Assembly: GCA_017941035.1 (NCBI GenBank)
Contig: JAGAXG010000030.1
Coordinates: 1-62,409 of the forward strand
From: a bacterium
GTDB taxonomy: Bacteria; Cyanobacteriota; Vampirovibrionia; Gastranaerophilales; Gastranaerophilaceae
DNA: 62,409 nt
Direction: 5' to 3'
Made by a program: the position numbers and the translations under genes
Shown: positions 8,702-17,261 of the stretch, piece by piece
Numbering within the stretch: position 1 is the first letter of the stretch
Layout of the letters: every line of letters begins with the position of its first letter
Notes under the pieces: generated by a model
Databases searched by the model: none
The model's input: the letters and a program-made list of their open reading frames with translations, nothing else
What the model was told of the DNA's origin: nothing

Positions 8702-9267
8702 TAAAAAAAATTATAGTATCAATATTTATAATAATATTTACGACAACTCAGGCTACAGCAGGATACCTGAAAGATAGGGCTGTTCAGACATATTATTTTG
8801 AAACAAATAACGAAAAACAAGTTATGAATGCAGTGATAAACACTTTGCAAGACAGCGATTTTATAATAGAGGATGTAGACGATAATTTAGGTTTTTTAAG
8901 AGCAAAAAAATACTTTAAAACCCGTCATACAGACAAAAAAAGAGTTGCAGGATGGTCCGGTATGCTTGCTCTAGCTACTGCATATACTGTATTTTCTTAC
9001 GGTTCAACAGCTGCTTCAATGTACAGTCCTGCAAGAAGAATTGTCACTGAAATGAAAGATAAAACTGTGGTTGTAGATACTAATGCGGATATTACGAAAA
9101 TTGGGGATAATATGATAAAAGTCCGTATTATTTTTATAAGAAAAGTTTTGCAAAATGCAGACGGATTTTCATTCGTAAAATCTACTCCTATTGAGGTTTC
9201 TAAAATTACAGATGAAAGAGTATACAATGAGTTTTTTGAACAGACAAAAAATCACATTCCTTTTTAA
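8698..9267 (+). CDS. Secreted protein, second of the tandem paralogue pair
   Basis: A 189-residue protein with a signal peptide (about 1-21). It matches the upstream gene in KQVMNAVINTLQDSDF, LGFLRAKKYF, TKIGDNMIKVRIIFIRKVLQ and YNEFFEQ. Unlike its partner it has an insert at about residues 82-107 with small and aromatic residues (GMLALATAYTVFSYGSTAASM) that could be a transmembrane hairpin or a hydrophobic loop. Function is unknown. The start overlaps the previous stop (ATGA). The end overlaps the stop of a small minus-strand gene by 4 bases. Confidence 0.6.
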   Translation: MIKKIIVSIFIIIFTTTQATAGYLKDRAVQTYYFETNNEKQVMNAVINTLQDSDFIIEDVDDNLGFLRAKKYFKTRHTDKKRVAGWSGMLALATAYTVFSYGSTAASMYSPARRIVTEMKDKTVVVDTNADITKIGDNMIKVRIIFIRKVLQNADGFSFVKSTPIEVSKITDERVYNEFFEQTKNHIPF

Positions 9268-9440
9268 TATGCTTTTCGCATCAATTCTGACAATCTTAGT
9301 TCCTGCGGTTTTTTAGAAGATTTTTTGAGTTTTTGGACAGGTGTTTGAACCTTCTTTTTAAACTCAGACAACCCAACACGAGCATTACAATCTTCTTTTC
9401 CCATAAATATTTGTTGCAATATAGTTATTATATTTTCCAT
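9264..9440 (-). CDS. Small 58-residue basic protein
   Basis: A minus-strand ORF of 59 codons with a good ribosome site (AGGAGA about 8 nt before ATG). The product begins MENIITILQQIFMGKED, continues CNARVGLSEFKKK and has a Lys-rich second half. The first part could form an amphipathic helix. I do not recognise a family. The good SD, the proper stop and the fit into an otherwise empty gap are the reasons for calling it. A TATAAT at 9463-9468 could be its -10. Confidence 0.5.
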   Translation of the reverse strand: MENIITILQQIFMGKEDCNARVGLSEFKKKVQTPVQKLKKSSKKPQELRLSELMRKAY

Positions 9441-9530
9441 AGTGAAATCTCCTACTATATATTATAAATATTTTCGTACAACGGATAACATACATTTAAA
9501 CGATTTTAAGGTAAAAAATCATTATCCTTT

Positions 9531-10283
9531 ATGTTATATTCAAAGAAGAAAACAAAAAGGATATCAAATTTGAATAAATCTTATTATGAAACTTTAGATG
9601 AAAATTTTAAGCAGGCTTTGAATTTATATGAAACTGAATATACTCACGATGAACTTATAAACATGCTTAAAAATGGAAATATTGTGCAAAAACAAATTTC
9701 AACTCTCAAATTAGACACTATCAACTCAAAATTGGAAGCCCAAATATTTGTTTCAAATTTAACAGGACAAGACGGTAAAGTACGAGAAGCTGTTTCGTTT
9801 AAATTGAAAGAATTTATGTCTGATACTAAACTGGCAGGCTATTTTAAAAATGAGGAGAATTACAAAATATTTCTTGATGCTGTTATAGATATTAACGGAA
9901 ATATTTGTAGAAATGTAATAGAAGCTATCACAAATTTAAAAGAAGATGATGAATTTTGCAATATTTTTTGTTCGGGATTAAGTGATTTAACTCTTAGTCT
10001 TATTGATATCATTGAAAAATTCGATTTTCGAGACGGCAAATACAAAATTAATAAAGAAGCTTTTAAGCTATATTGGTGTTTAGAAACTATTTATTACTTT
10101 TATGACAAAATTGATTTTAATAAATTAAAAGAAATAATATCACGTGCCAAAAACATCTCTGAATACACTATAAGAGAAAAATGCGCAAAAATTTTAAGTA
10201 CTCCTATTAAAGACAGACAACTGGATTCTATACGCAATGAATTAAAAAAAGATCCTAATTATTATGTAAGAAGATTTATATGA
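9531..10283 (+). CDS. HEAT-like helical repeat protein
   Basis: A protein of up to 250 residues, almost all helical and without signal peptide, so cytoplasmic. Repeating pairs of amphipathic helices (KLEAQIFVSNLTGQDGKVREAVSFKLKEF, then NICRNVIEAITNLK, then YTIREKCAKILST) resemble HEAT/ARM repeats, which usually form protein-binding surfaces. The start is uncertain: the ATG at 9531 has no SD, while a TTG at 9570 (residue 14) has AAAAAGG about 9 nt upstream. A second HEAT-like protein lies at 14995. Directly downstream is metF, which has its own promoter. Confidence 0.55.
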   Translation: MLYSKKKTKRISNLNKSYYETLDENFKQALNLYETEYTHDELINMLKNGNIVQKQISTLKLDTINSKLEAQIFVSNLTGQDGKVREAVSFKLKEFMSDTKLAGYFKNEENYKIFLDAVIDINGNICRNVIEAITNLKEDDEFCNIFCSGLSDLTLSLIDIIEKFDFRDGKYKINKEAFKLYWCLETIYYFYDKIDFNKLKEIISRAKNISEYTIREKCAKILSTPIKDRQLDSIRNELKKDPNYYVRRFI

Positions 10284-10289
10284 TATAAT
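10284..10289 (+). promoter_or_regulatory. -10 box exactly 6 nt before metF ATG
   Basis: TATAAT at 10284-10289, just after the stop of the previous gene, with 6 nt to the ATG at 10296. With a start site 7 nt after the -10, the transcript would begin at the A of ATG, i.e. be leaderless. No SD is present. Confidence 0.5.
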
Positions 10290-10295
10290 TAAATT

Positions 10296-11156
10296 ATGGA
10301 ACTTTCTGAAATATATTCACAAAATTTTTTTGGCGCAGTTTCAGATTTTTCGCCAAAAATTTCTTTTGAAATTTTTCCACCAAAAGGAAACGATATTTCA
10401 AAACTCTATGAGGAATTAAGAAAATTAAAACGCTTTAAACCGGTTTTAGTTTCATTAACATATGGAGCAAATGGAGGCGCGAATAGATTTTCTAATGAAG
10501 ATTTAAAAAGCATAAGAGATTTAGAATTTAATTTAATGCCTCATTTTACATGTGTTTCAGCATTAAAAGATGAAATCGAAAAGCACATAATTTCAATAGA
10601 AAATTTAGGAATAGAAAATATTTTAGCCTTACGCGGAGACATTCCAAACTATATAAATCCGGAGGAATTAGATTTTAAACATGCAGATGAACTTGTTGAA
10701 TTTATTAAAGAAAAAACAACTCTTTCAATTGGAGTAGCCGGATACCCTGAAGGACATATTGAGTGCGATAATATACATAAAGATATTGAATATTTGAAAC
10801 GAAAAATTGATAAAGGAGCAAGTGCAATATTTACGCAATTATTTTTTGACAACGAAAAATTCTATCATTTTACCGAATGTGTAAGAAAAGCAGGTATTCA
10901 AACACCAATAATTGCAGGTATAATGCCTGTAAGGAACACTGTTCAGATAGAAAAAATGACTTCGATGGCCAGAATTACTATTCCTGAAAAACTAAAAAAA
11001 ATGCTTGTAAAATTTCCTGATGACACAAAAAAAATAGGATCAGAGTTTTCAATATCCCAATGTCTTGATCTTATAGATTATGGAATTGACGGACTTCACT
11101 TTTTTACCTTGAATCATTCTGACCAAGTTTCAGAAATTCTAGAAAATATATTATAA
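10296..11156 (+). CDS. metF: Methylenetetrahydrofolate reductase
   Basis: A 286-residue TIM-barrel flavoenzyme that reduces 5,10-methylene-THF to 5-methyl-THF for methionine synthesis. Family motifs in order: SFEIFPPKG (about 24-32), LVSLTYGANGG, ENILALRGDIP (folate/FAD region), AGYPEGH, FTQLFFD and PIIAGIMPV. Length agrees with bacterial MetF. It starts without SD behind a TATAAT box and is followed 11 nt later by deoC, with which it is probably co-transcribed. FAD and NAD(P)H or ferredoxin dependence cannot be told from the sequence. Confidence 0.93.
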   Translation: MELSEIYSQNFFGAVSDFSPKISFEIFPPKGNDISKLYEELRKLKRFKPVLVSLTYGANGGANRFSNEDLKSIRDLEFNLMPHFTCVSALKDEIEKHIISIENLGIENILALRGDIPNYINPEELDFKHADELVEFIKEKTTLSIGVAGYPEGHIECDNIHKDIEYLKRKIDKGASAIFTQLFFDNEKFYHFTECVRKAGIQTPIIAGIMPVRNTVQIEKMTSMARITIPEKLKKMLVKFPDDTKKIGSEFSISQCLDLIDYGIDGLHFFTLNHSDQVSEILENIL

Positions 11157-11167
11157 AGGAGAGAAAA

Positions 11168-11809
11168 ATGAACAAATACATTGAACATACACTACTAAAA
11201 CAAGATGCTACTGAAAAAGATTTAATAAATCTTTTTAATGAAGCAAAAGAATATAATTTTTTTGGAGTTTGTATAAATCCTTGCTATGTAAAACTGGCAA
11301 AAAAAAATCTTGAAAATTCAGATGTAAAAGTTGTTACAGTTATAGGCTTCCCTTTGGGAGCTAACACAACCGAAGTTAAAGTTTTTGAAACCCAAAAAGC
11401 AATTTTAGACGGTGCTGATGAGATTGATATGGTTATAAATGTTACCAAATTAAAAGACAGAGATGAAAAATTTATTGTAGAAGAAATTAAAAGAATAAAA
11501 AATGCATGTTCCGGGCATAATTTAAAAGTCATTATTGAGACAGATCTTTTAACTAACGAAGAAAAAGTTTTAGCATGTAAATATGCTATTGAGGGCGGAG
11601 CTGATTTTGTAAAAACTTCTACAGGATTTGTTAAAGGCGGAGTCGGAGCAAAAGCTGAAGATGTAGAATTAATGTTCAATACAGTAAAAGATGCCGGCCT
11701 AAGAGTGAAAGCCTCAGGGGGAATACGTGATAAAGAAACAGCTCAATCAATGATAAAAGCAGGAGCCGTTAGACTTGGAACAAGCTCAGGGGTTAAAATA
11801 GTTTCTTAG
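11168..11809 (+). CDS. deoC: Deoxyribose-phosphate aldolase
   Basis: A 213-residue class I aldolase splitting 2-deoxyribose-5-phosphate into glyceraldehyde-3-phosphate and acetaldehyde in deoxynucleoside catabolism. The Schiff-base lysine is K149 in DFVKTSTGF; the second catalytic lysine is K181 in VKASGGIR; the opening IEHTLLKQDAT is typical. AAAGGAGAG precedes the ATG. It follows metF after 11 nt and is convergent with pcrA, 7 nt away. A purine nucleoside phosphorylase at 52785 could act in the same salvage pathway. Confidence 0.95.
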   Translation: MNKYIEHTLLKQDATEKDLINLFNEAKEYNFFGVCINPCYVKLAKKNLENSDVKVVTVIGFPLGANTTEVKVFETQKAILDGADEIDMVINVTKLKDRDEKFIVEEIKRIKNACSGHNLKVIIETDLLTNEEKVLACKYAIEGGADFVKTSTGFVKGGVGAKAEDVELMFNTVKDAGLRVKASGGIRDKETAQSMIKAGAVRLGTSSGVKIVS

Positions 11810-11816
11810 ATTTTTT

Positions 11817-14288
11817 TTAAAACTTTTTCAATTTTGCGTATTCAGCGGCCATTGCTTTTTTGCCATATTTTGAAAATTCGACAACATACATTATGCTTTC
11901 TGAGATTTTGTCAACTTTTTGGATATGACCAATGCCCCATTGTGGGTGGAATACCCTTTGACCTACATCAAAAACATCAGTTACTATCTGAGAAGCTTTA
12001 CGCTCTTCTTCACGTCTTTTCGATTCTTCCTGTTCTTGTGCCAGACGTTTTCGACGTTCTTCTGCCATTCTTTTTATTTTATTGTCTTCGAAAAATGCTT
12101 TTATTTTTTCTTCTTCAAGTTGTTTATTTACAGCAGATTTTATAATAAATGATTTTTTAGGAGTTCTGTTTGAGGACAATCTGCGTTTTTGCGGAGCGAC
12201 AAAATTCGAACCAAAACCTGAACTTGGTCTTACATATCCATCTGCATCCGTACTTATCGAAGATTCTTTAGCTCTTGAAACAGCACTTCTAAATGTAGAA
12301 TAGCTGTCTTCATCACGGCCTTCAGATTCAAATGATTCAATAAGATTTGACGGAATTTCATCTATAAATCTGGACGGATTATAGTATTTGTATTCGCCCC
12401 AAGTTTGACGTCGCTTAGCCGAAACTAAATACAATTTTTCTTTTGCCCTTGTAATCCCCACATACATAAGTCTGCGTTCTTCCTCAACTTCTGAAGGTGT
12501 CATAAGAGTTCTTTGACTTGGGAAAATACCTTCATCCATACCGGCAATAAAAACTGTTGGGAACTCCAAACCTTTTGCAGAATGAAGAGTCATTAAAGTT
12601 ACATTATTTGATTCTTCTTCCAAATTGTCTAAATCAGACACAAGAGCAACCTGTTGCAAAAATTCAGATAGTTGATTTTCAGGATCCTCCGGAACAAATT
12701 CCTCCGCTACATTAACAAGCTCCTGCAAGTTATCTATATCATCCTGATATTGAGGATCTGAAATCGCTTTTGTTTGCAATTCGGCAAGATAACCTGTTTT
12801 TTCAATAACAAGTGTCATATATTCTTTTAAAGAACAGGTATTTTGAGCTTGCTGAAATTTATGAATTAAAGTTGCAAAATCTTTGAGCTTTGAACAAGTT
12901 TTAGCATTAAATTCAGGACATTCATCAGATATTTTTATAGCTTCATACATACTTATACTACGTTGATTTGCAAAATCAGAGAGATTTTTTACTGTAGTCT
13001 CTCCTATTGCACGTTTAGGGATATTTATAACCCTGCGCAAACTCTGTGAATCATCAGTATTATTGATTAACTTCAAATATGCAAGAACTGTTTTAACTTC
13101 AGCTCTATCATAAAATTTTGTATTCCCGTAAATTTTATAGGGAATACTTGATGCCATGCAAGCTTCTTCAAGTTTACGGGATTGATTGTTTGTCCTGTAT
13201 AGAATAGCGAATTGATTATAATTCCCAAAAGAATTTTGTTTTATATTTCTTACTATATAATTGGCTTCATCCGCCTCATCTGATGCGATATAATAACTTA
13301 ATTTTTCACCTTCACCTTTGTTAGAATATAGAACCTTATCAACACGTTCATCATTATTTTCAATAACAGCATTTGCCGCATTCAAAATATTTCCGGTAGA
13401 ACGATAATTCTGTTCAAGCTTTATAAGTTTTACATTCTTGTAATCGTTCTGAAAATTCATAATAATTTTAAAATCAGCACCACGCCAAGAATAAATTGAT
13501 TGGTCAACATCTCCTACCACACATAAAGAACGTTCCAAAGGAATTTCTTGTTTATTGTTTGAATAAAGCATATGAACAAGTTGATACTGTGCAAGATTTG
13601 TATCTTGGTACTCATCGACCATAATATGCTTAAATCTGTCAAAATATTTTTGCCTAACTTCCTCATTTTGCTCTAAAAGTCGAACCGTAATCATGAGCAT
13701 GTCATCAAAATCAATTGCATTATTAGAATTTAAAGCTTTCTCATATTCTAAATAAATTTCCGATATTTTTTGAGATTTATAATCACGTGCAATTGAAGCG
13801 AATTTTGCAGAATCTTCCATTCTGTTTTTTGCATTTGAGATAATTGATTTTACAAGCTTTGTTGCATAAAGTTTTTCATCAAGATTTAATTTTTTTACAA
13901 TTCTTGTGATAATTTGATTCGTATCAGAATCATCGTATATCGTAAAATTTTTGTCTAAATTTTTCCCTGACTCAGTATTATATCTATCAATATTTTCTCT
14001 TAAAATTCTTCCGCAAATACCATGAAAAGTCCCTACCCACATATTTTTAACAACTTCTTCGCCAACAATATTACCAATACGTTCTTTCATTTCTTTAGCT
14101 GCTTTATTTGTAAATGTTACAGCGAGAATATTCCAAGGTTTTACTCCTCTCTCTATCATATAAGCTATACGAGTTGTCAAAACTTTTGTTTTCCCAGAAC
14201 CTGCACCGGCAAGAATCAATAAAGGGCCTTGAACTGATTGTACTGCTTGTATTTGTTCCTTATTAAGATTTTCTAATAGATTTTTCAT
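11817..14288 (-). CDS. pcrA: UvrD/PcrA-type superfamily 1 DNA helicase
   Basis: An 823-residue 3'-5' helicase for repair and replication fork maintenance. Walker A GAGSGKT at residues 28-34, motif II DEYQDT, the QxxR-type motif NYRSTGNI, motif V TLHSAKGLEF and motif VI RRLMYVGITRAK are all visible. The C-terminal 50 residues (VGQRVFHPQWGIGHIQKV...) are the Tudor-like domain of PcrA. An open frame extends 52 codons upstream, but those residues are not helicase-like, and AGAGGG precedes the ATG at 14286-14288. Its leader carries a perfect 10-bp inverted repeat that also lies upstream of the divergent DprA-like gene. Confidence 0.95.
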   Translation of the reverse strand: MKNLLENLNKEQIQAVQSVQGPLLILAGAGSGKTKVLTTRIAYMIERGVKPWNILAVTFTNKAAKEMKERIGNIVGEEVVKNMWVGTFHGICGRILRENIDRYNTESGKNLDKNFTIYDDSDTNQIITRIVKKLNLDEKLYATKLVKSIISNAKNRMEDSAKFASIARDYKSQKISEIYLEYEKALNSNNAIDFDDMLMITVRLLEQNEEVRQKYFDRFKHIMVDEYQDTNLAQYQLVHMLYSNNKQEIPLERSLCVVGDVDQSIYSWRGADFKIIMNFQNDYKNVKLIKLEQNYRSTGNILNAANAVIENNDERVDKVLYSNKGEGEKLSYYIASDEADEANYIVRNIKQNSFGNYNQFAILYRTNNQSRKLEEACMASSIPYKIYGNTKFYDRAEVKTVLAYLKLINNTDDSQSLRRVINIPKRAIGETTVKNLSDFANQRSISMYEAIKISDECPEFNAKTCSKLKDFATLIHKFQQAQNTCSLKEYMTLVIEKTGYLAELQTKAISDPQYQDDIDNLQELVNVAEEFVPEDPENQLSEFLQQVALVSDLDNLEEESNNVTLMTLHSAKGLEFPTVFIAGMDEGIFPSQRTLMTPSEVEEERRLMYVGITRAKEKLYLVSAKRRQTWGEYKYYNPSRFIDEIPSNLIESFESEGRDEDSYSTFRSAVSRAKESSISTDADGYVRPSSGFGSNFVAPQKRRLSSNRTPKKSFIIKSAVNKQLEEEKIKAFFEDNKIKRMAEERRKRLAQEQEESKRREEERKASQIVTDVFDVGQRVFHPQWGIGHIQKVDKISESIMYVVEFSKYGKKAMAAEYAKLKKF

Positions 14289-14304
14289 ACCCTCTTCCCA
14301 AATC

Positions 14305-14334
14305 AAAAAAAATATGCTATACTCATAGCATATT
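14305..14334. promoter_or_regulatory. Perfect palindrome between pcrA and DprA-like gene
   Basis: Arms AATATGCTAT (14311-14320) and ATAGCATATT (14325-14334) with a 4-nt centre. On the minus strand the stem is followed by eight Ts, so it could be an intrinsic terminator/attenuator in the pcrA leader; as DNA it could equally be an operator shared by the two divergent genes. Confidence 0.55.
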
Positions 14335-14378
14335 CGAAAAATACTATTAATGCAATTAAAAAAAAGGTAAAGGGAAAA

Positions 14379-14981
14379 ATGACAGAAGAAAGTGATATGG
14401 AAATTTTGATGAACGCAGACAATAAAAATGAAAATTCTGAGCAATCAATTGTGGTTCCGATTGATGATGATATGGACACTGTAAAATCAGGGAACCCTGA
14501 TACCGTAGACGAACTGGCAATGGAACTTGCTACTATTAAACAATCCGCTAAAAAAATAGCAATCATCGGAAGTCGAAATCTTCCAATCACACATCAGCAA
14601 ATGATTGAAACTCTTGCAACAGCCTTAGTGATGCAAGGTAATACAATAATTACTTCAGGAGGTTCTTCCGGAACAAACGCAGCAGCTATTCGCGGGGCAA
14701 TGAAATCTAATCCTGAAAAATTGCGCGTTGTACTTCCTCAAACCATAGGACAACAACCTAGTGACGTTCAAGATCAATTAATTGGAGTACCTAATATAAT
14801 TGAACATGCCGATAGAGCAATGATGACTTTAGCGGATGCATCAAGAGTTTGCAATAGAGAAATTATAGACGAATGTAATCAATTAATTTGTTTCTTATCA
14901 CATACAAGTAAAACTCTTTATAATGCCGTACAATACGCAGAAGAAGGGCATAAAGTTATTACTGTATTTTACTTAGATTAG
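14379..14981 (+). CDS. DprA/Smf-like Rossmann-fold protein
   Basis: A 200-residue protein. Residues 1-60 are acidic and probably disordered. From about 60 there is a Rossmann core: KIAIIGSRNLPIT, MQGNTIITSGGSSGTNAAAIRGAM, LRVVLPQ, then NREIIDECNQLICF. The GSR and SGG-x-x-G-x-(N/D)-x-x-A motifs match DprA, which loads RecA on incoming single-stranded DNA. It lacks the SAM-like and winged-helix domains of full DprA, and could also be read as a LOG/TIGR00725-like nucleotide-binding protein. AAAGGGA precedes the ATG. The HEAT gene follows after 13 nt. Confidence 0.6.
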   Translation: MTEESDMEILMNADNKNENSEQSIVVPIDDDMDTVKSGNPDTVDELAMELATIKQSAKKIAIIGSRNLPITHQQMIETLATALVMQGNTIITSGGSSGTNAAAIRGAMKSNPEKLRVVLPQTIGQQPSDVQDQLIGVPNIIEHADRAMMTLADASRVCNREIIDECNQLICFLSHTSKTLYNAVQYAEEGHKVITVFYLD

Positions 14982-14994
14982 GTATAAATTTGAA

Positions 14995-16155
14995 ATGAAC
15001 GAAGATTTAAAAAAACTTACAGGCAAAAATCCGCGTGATTTTGAGCCCGTGGCTTATAATCTTATAAATAATGCGGATGTTAATCTTTTTAAAGAGCTTG
15101 TTGAAAAAGAAGATTACTTGTTCGATTTTATTAAACAAAATGTTGCAAATCGTTTGTTAAAGCTATGTAATGCTTCTAATTATACAAATTTATTAAAATT
15201 TTTAAAATTCTATTCCCCATCTTATGAAGAATTTATAATTTCAACATTAGTTAGATATGCAGATGAAGACTTAACTGATAAAATGCTTGAAATTTTTAAA
15301 AATGGAACAGAGGATGAAAAAATTTACTGTGCAAAATTCTTTTCTTATATTCAAGATCCTTTGGCACTTGATTTTTTAAGAGATAATGCACTAAGTGAAA
15401 ACTCTTATCTTAGTTCAAATTGTGTCTCAACTTTAGCAATATTGGGCGACAGAGAAATTTATCAAAATGCAATTAAAAAATTAAACTCTGAAGATGAATT
15501 CGAAAAATTGCAAGCTGTAAAATTGCTTGTATCCTACGGTGATAAACAAGCAGTTGAATATATTATAGACACGATTAAAACGTCTTCTACCGCTGAATAT
15601 ATGGCTGTTGAACTCCCATATTTAATTGATTTAGAAGAACTTGAAGAAAACGACAAGCTTTTTATTTTAAATCTTATTACAGATGCATTAGGTGAAACAG
15701 CAGCTCTATCACAGATTTTTGATTTCCGACTTTACGAACAATATGAGAAACTTTTAAAAAAAGATAAAACATCCAAAAATTCCACTGTTTTAATTAATGC
15801 AAAAAATAAATTCGAAACATTAACCGAAAATGATGAATATTTGTTTGATGAAACAAGAGATGTTAAAGAAGAAATTTTTAATATAAAAAAATTACTTAAT
15901 TTTCCTGATATTCAATCTATTGCAGATGAAGAATTAAAAGAAAACAGTTTATTTGTATATACAGTTCTTGAATATACAAAAAATGTTCAAAAAGTTCGTA
16001 ATTTACTTGAATGCAATAATCAAACAATTATATTAAAAGCAATTGAAGTTTTGAAAAAATTAGGAGAATTATCTTATCAAGACAAAGAAAAAGCTTTGAC
16101 AAAAGTAACCAATTCCAATATTAAAAATATAATAGAAGCTATAAAGGAAAATTAA
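14995..16155 (+). CDS. HEAT-repeat protein
   Basis: A 386-residue cytoplasmic, all-helical protein. Successive helix pairs such as EDEKIYCAKFFSYIQDPLALDFLRDN, LSSNCVSTLAILGDREIYQNAIKKL and FEKLQAVKLLVSYGDKQAVEYII are HEAT/PBS-lyase-type repeats. The family serves as scaffold; no enzyme motif is seen. It sits between the DprA-like gene (13 nt before) and a small EF-hand gene (1 nt after), so the three probably form one operon. No functional link to DNA processing can be proved. A shorter related protein is at 9531. Confidence 0.65.
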   Translation: MNEDLKKLTGKNPRDFEPVAYNLINNADVNLFKELVEKEDYLFDFIKQNVANRLLKLCNASNYTNLLKFLKFYSPSYEEFIISTLVRYADEDLTDKMLEIFKNGTEDEKIYCAKFFSYIQDPLALDFLRDNALSENSYLSSNCVSTLAILGDREIYQNAIKKLNSEDEFEKLQAVKLLVSYGDKQAVEYIIDTIKTSSTAEYMAVELPYLIDLEELEENDKLFILNLITDALGETAALSQIFDFRLYEQYEKLLKKDKTSKNSTVLINAKNKFETLTENDEYLFDETRDVKEEIFNIKKLLNFPDIQSIADEELKENSLFVYTVLEYTKNVQKVRNLLECNNQTIILKAIEVLKKLGELSYQDKEKALTKVTNSNIKNIIEAIKEN

Positions 16156-16156
16156 A

Positions 16157-16474
16157 ATGCTATATTTTACAAAAAAAGATCAACCAATTCCACAAGGATA
16201 CAAAAAAATAAATGATAAAATATTACTGGAAAACTATCTAAATATGGATTTAGATAATAATTTTATAATTTCAAAAAACGAATGGATGATAACTTTTATA
16301 AAAATACTGGCAAATGATATCAAATCTATGGAAAAAGAAGCTCCTGACTCCATATTGGATAGAATAAAAGAATTATCCGATGAATTTGACAGATATGACA
16401 AAGATGGAAATAAGTATTTAGAATTTAAAGAATTTAAAGATATAATATCAAATAATGTATATATTTCAGAGTAA
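16157..16474 (+). CDS. Small EF-hand protein
   Basis: A 105-residue protein with two EF-hand loops. The first, DLDNNFIISKNE, has D, D and N at positions 1, 3, 5 and E at 12. The second, DKDGNKYLEFKE, has D, D, N and E at the same places. Both should bind calcium. There is no signal peptide, so it is probably cytoplasmic. The ATG lies one base after the HEAT gene's stop, with AAGG inside that gene as ribosome site, which suggests translational coupling. A terminator follows at once. Other EF-hand proteins are at 42809 and, degenerate, at 54267. Confidence 0.75.
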   Translation: MLYFTKKDQPIPQGYKKINDKILLENYLNMDLDNNFIISKNEWMITFIKILANDIKSMEKEAPDSILDRIKELSDEFDRYDKDGNKYLEFKEFKDIISNNVYISE

Positions 16475-16508
16475 AAAAAATCCTGACTTTCTCAAGTCAG
16501 GATTTTTT
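16474..16508. terminator. Bidirectional terminator between EF-hand gene and rpsR
   Basis: Stem AAATCCTGACTT / AAGTCAGGATTT with a 4-nt loop, A-run before and T-run after; it can end both the + strand EF-hand operon and the minus-strand rpsF-ssb-rpsR operon. Confidence 0.9.
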
Positions 16509-16520
16509 AATTCTTTACAA

Positions 16521-16748
16521 TTAATCAAATACATAACTGATAATTGCAGCTTCTCTTGCTCTTTTGATTGCTTTTGCAACCATTCTTTGATGCTCTGCAC
16601 AATTACCGGTAATTCTTCTTGGAATAATTTTTCCGGCTTCTGTTAAGTATCTTCTTAATTTCGCTGCATCTTTATAATCTATCTCAGTAACTTTGTCTGC
16701 ACATAGACTACAGTTTTTTTGTTTTCTTTTATCTTCTTGTTTTGCCAT
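16521..16748 (-). CDS. rpsR: 30S ribosomal protein S18
   Basis: A 75-residue S18, which binds 16S rRNA in the platform of the small subunit together with S6. Family segments IDYKDAAKLRRYLTEAGKIIPRRITG and EHQRMVAKAIKRAREAAI are complete. A CSLCADK stretch near residue 13 keeps two Cys of the zinc-binding form. It is the last gene of the classic rpsF-ssb-rpsR operon, separated from ssb by 87 nt, with AAAGGCGAA before its ATG. Confidence 0.97.
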   Translation of the reverse strand: MAKQEDKRKQKNCSLCADKVTEIDYKDAAKLRRYLTEAGKIIPRRITGNCAEHQRMVAKAIKRAREAAIISYVFD

Positions 16749-16835
16749 TTTTAATTCGCCTTTCTAGCCTTATTGTTATACCTTATTTAAATTATCTCAC
16801 AAATGCTTTATTAACTGCATACTGCATTTAAATAT

Positions 16836-17249
16836 TTAGAACGGAATTTCTTCGTCTTCCATAAGCACTTCCGCATTATCAGACTGCTGATCCATTTCGC
16901 CAAAGCTTAAAATATCACCTTCGTCATTATTTGATACTGATGAGGCAACCGAACGTCCTCCAATAACTTCTATTGAAGAAGCATCAATTTCAAAAACTTT
17001 TTTTTCAGTACCATCATCAAGCTTGCTAACTCCTGTTTGAAGTCTGCCTCCAACCAAAACTTTTTGATTTTTAGAAAGACTTTCAACAACATTTGAAAGA
17101 GCTTGTCTTTTTGATATTACTCGGACAAGTAACTCTTCTGTTTCACCAATATTCATAACAAAAGATGAAACCGCAACATTATTCTGCGTAAAACCCGTTT
17201 TAGGTTCTTTGTAAACTATACCTGTCACTGATGCATTTGCTAATGTCAT
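16836..17249 (-). CDS. ssb: Single-stranded DNA-binding protein
   Basis: A 137-residue SSB with an N-terminal OB fold (VTGIVYKEPKTG, FVMNIGETEELLVRVISK, KNQKVLVGGRLQ) and an acidic, Ser/Asp-rich tail ending DEEIPF, the hexapeptide that recruits repair and replication enzymes. It is shorter and more divergent than E. coli SSB, but tail and operon position leave little doubt. It lies between rpsF (12 nt upstream) and rpsR, with GGAGAA before the ATG. Confidence 0.95.
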   Translation of the reverse strand: MTLANASVTGIVYKEPKTGFTQNNVAVSSFVMNIGETEELLVRVISKRQALSNVVESLSKNQKVLVGGRLQTGVSKLDDGTEKKVFEIDASSIEVIGGRSVASSVSNNDEGDILSFGEMDQQSDNAEVLMEDEEIPF

Positions 17250-17261
17250 AAAGATTCTCCG

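Noticed and set aside
11284-11679. 131-codon frame opposite deoC
   Set aside because: Mirror of deoC codons; no ribosome site.
11834-12303. Several + strand open frames inside pcrA
   Set aside because: They are Leu/Phe/Cys-rich with no start site or family pattern; the minus-strand helicase has all motifs.
14289-14444. 52-codon N-terminal extension of pcrA
   Set aside because: The extension is Phe/Cys/Ile-rich, runs through the palindrome, and the internal ATG has AGAGGG and the proper family start.
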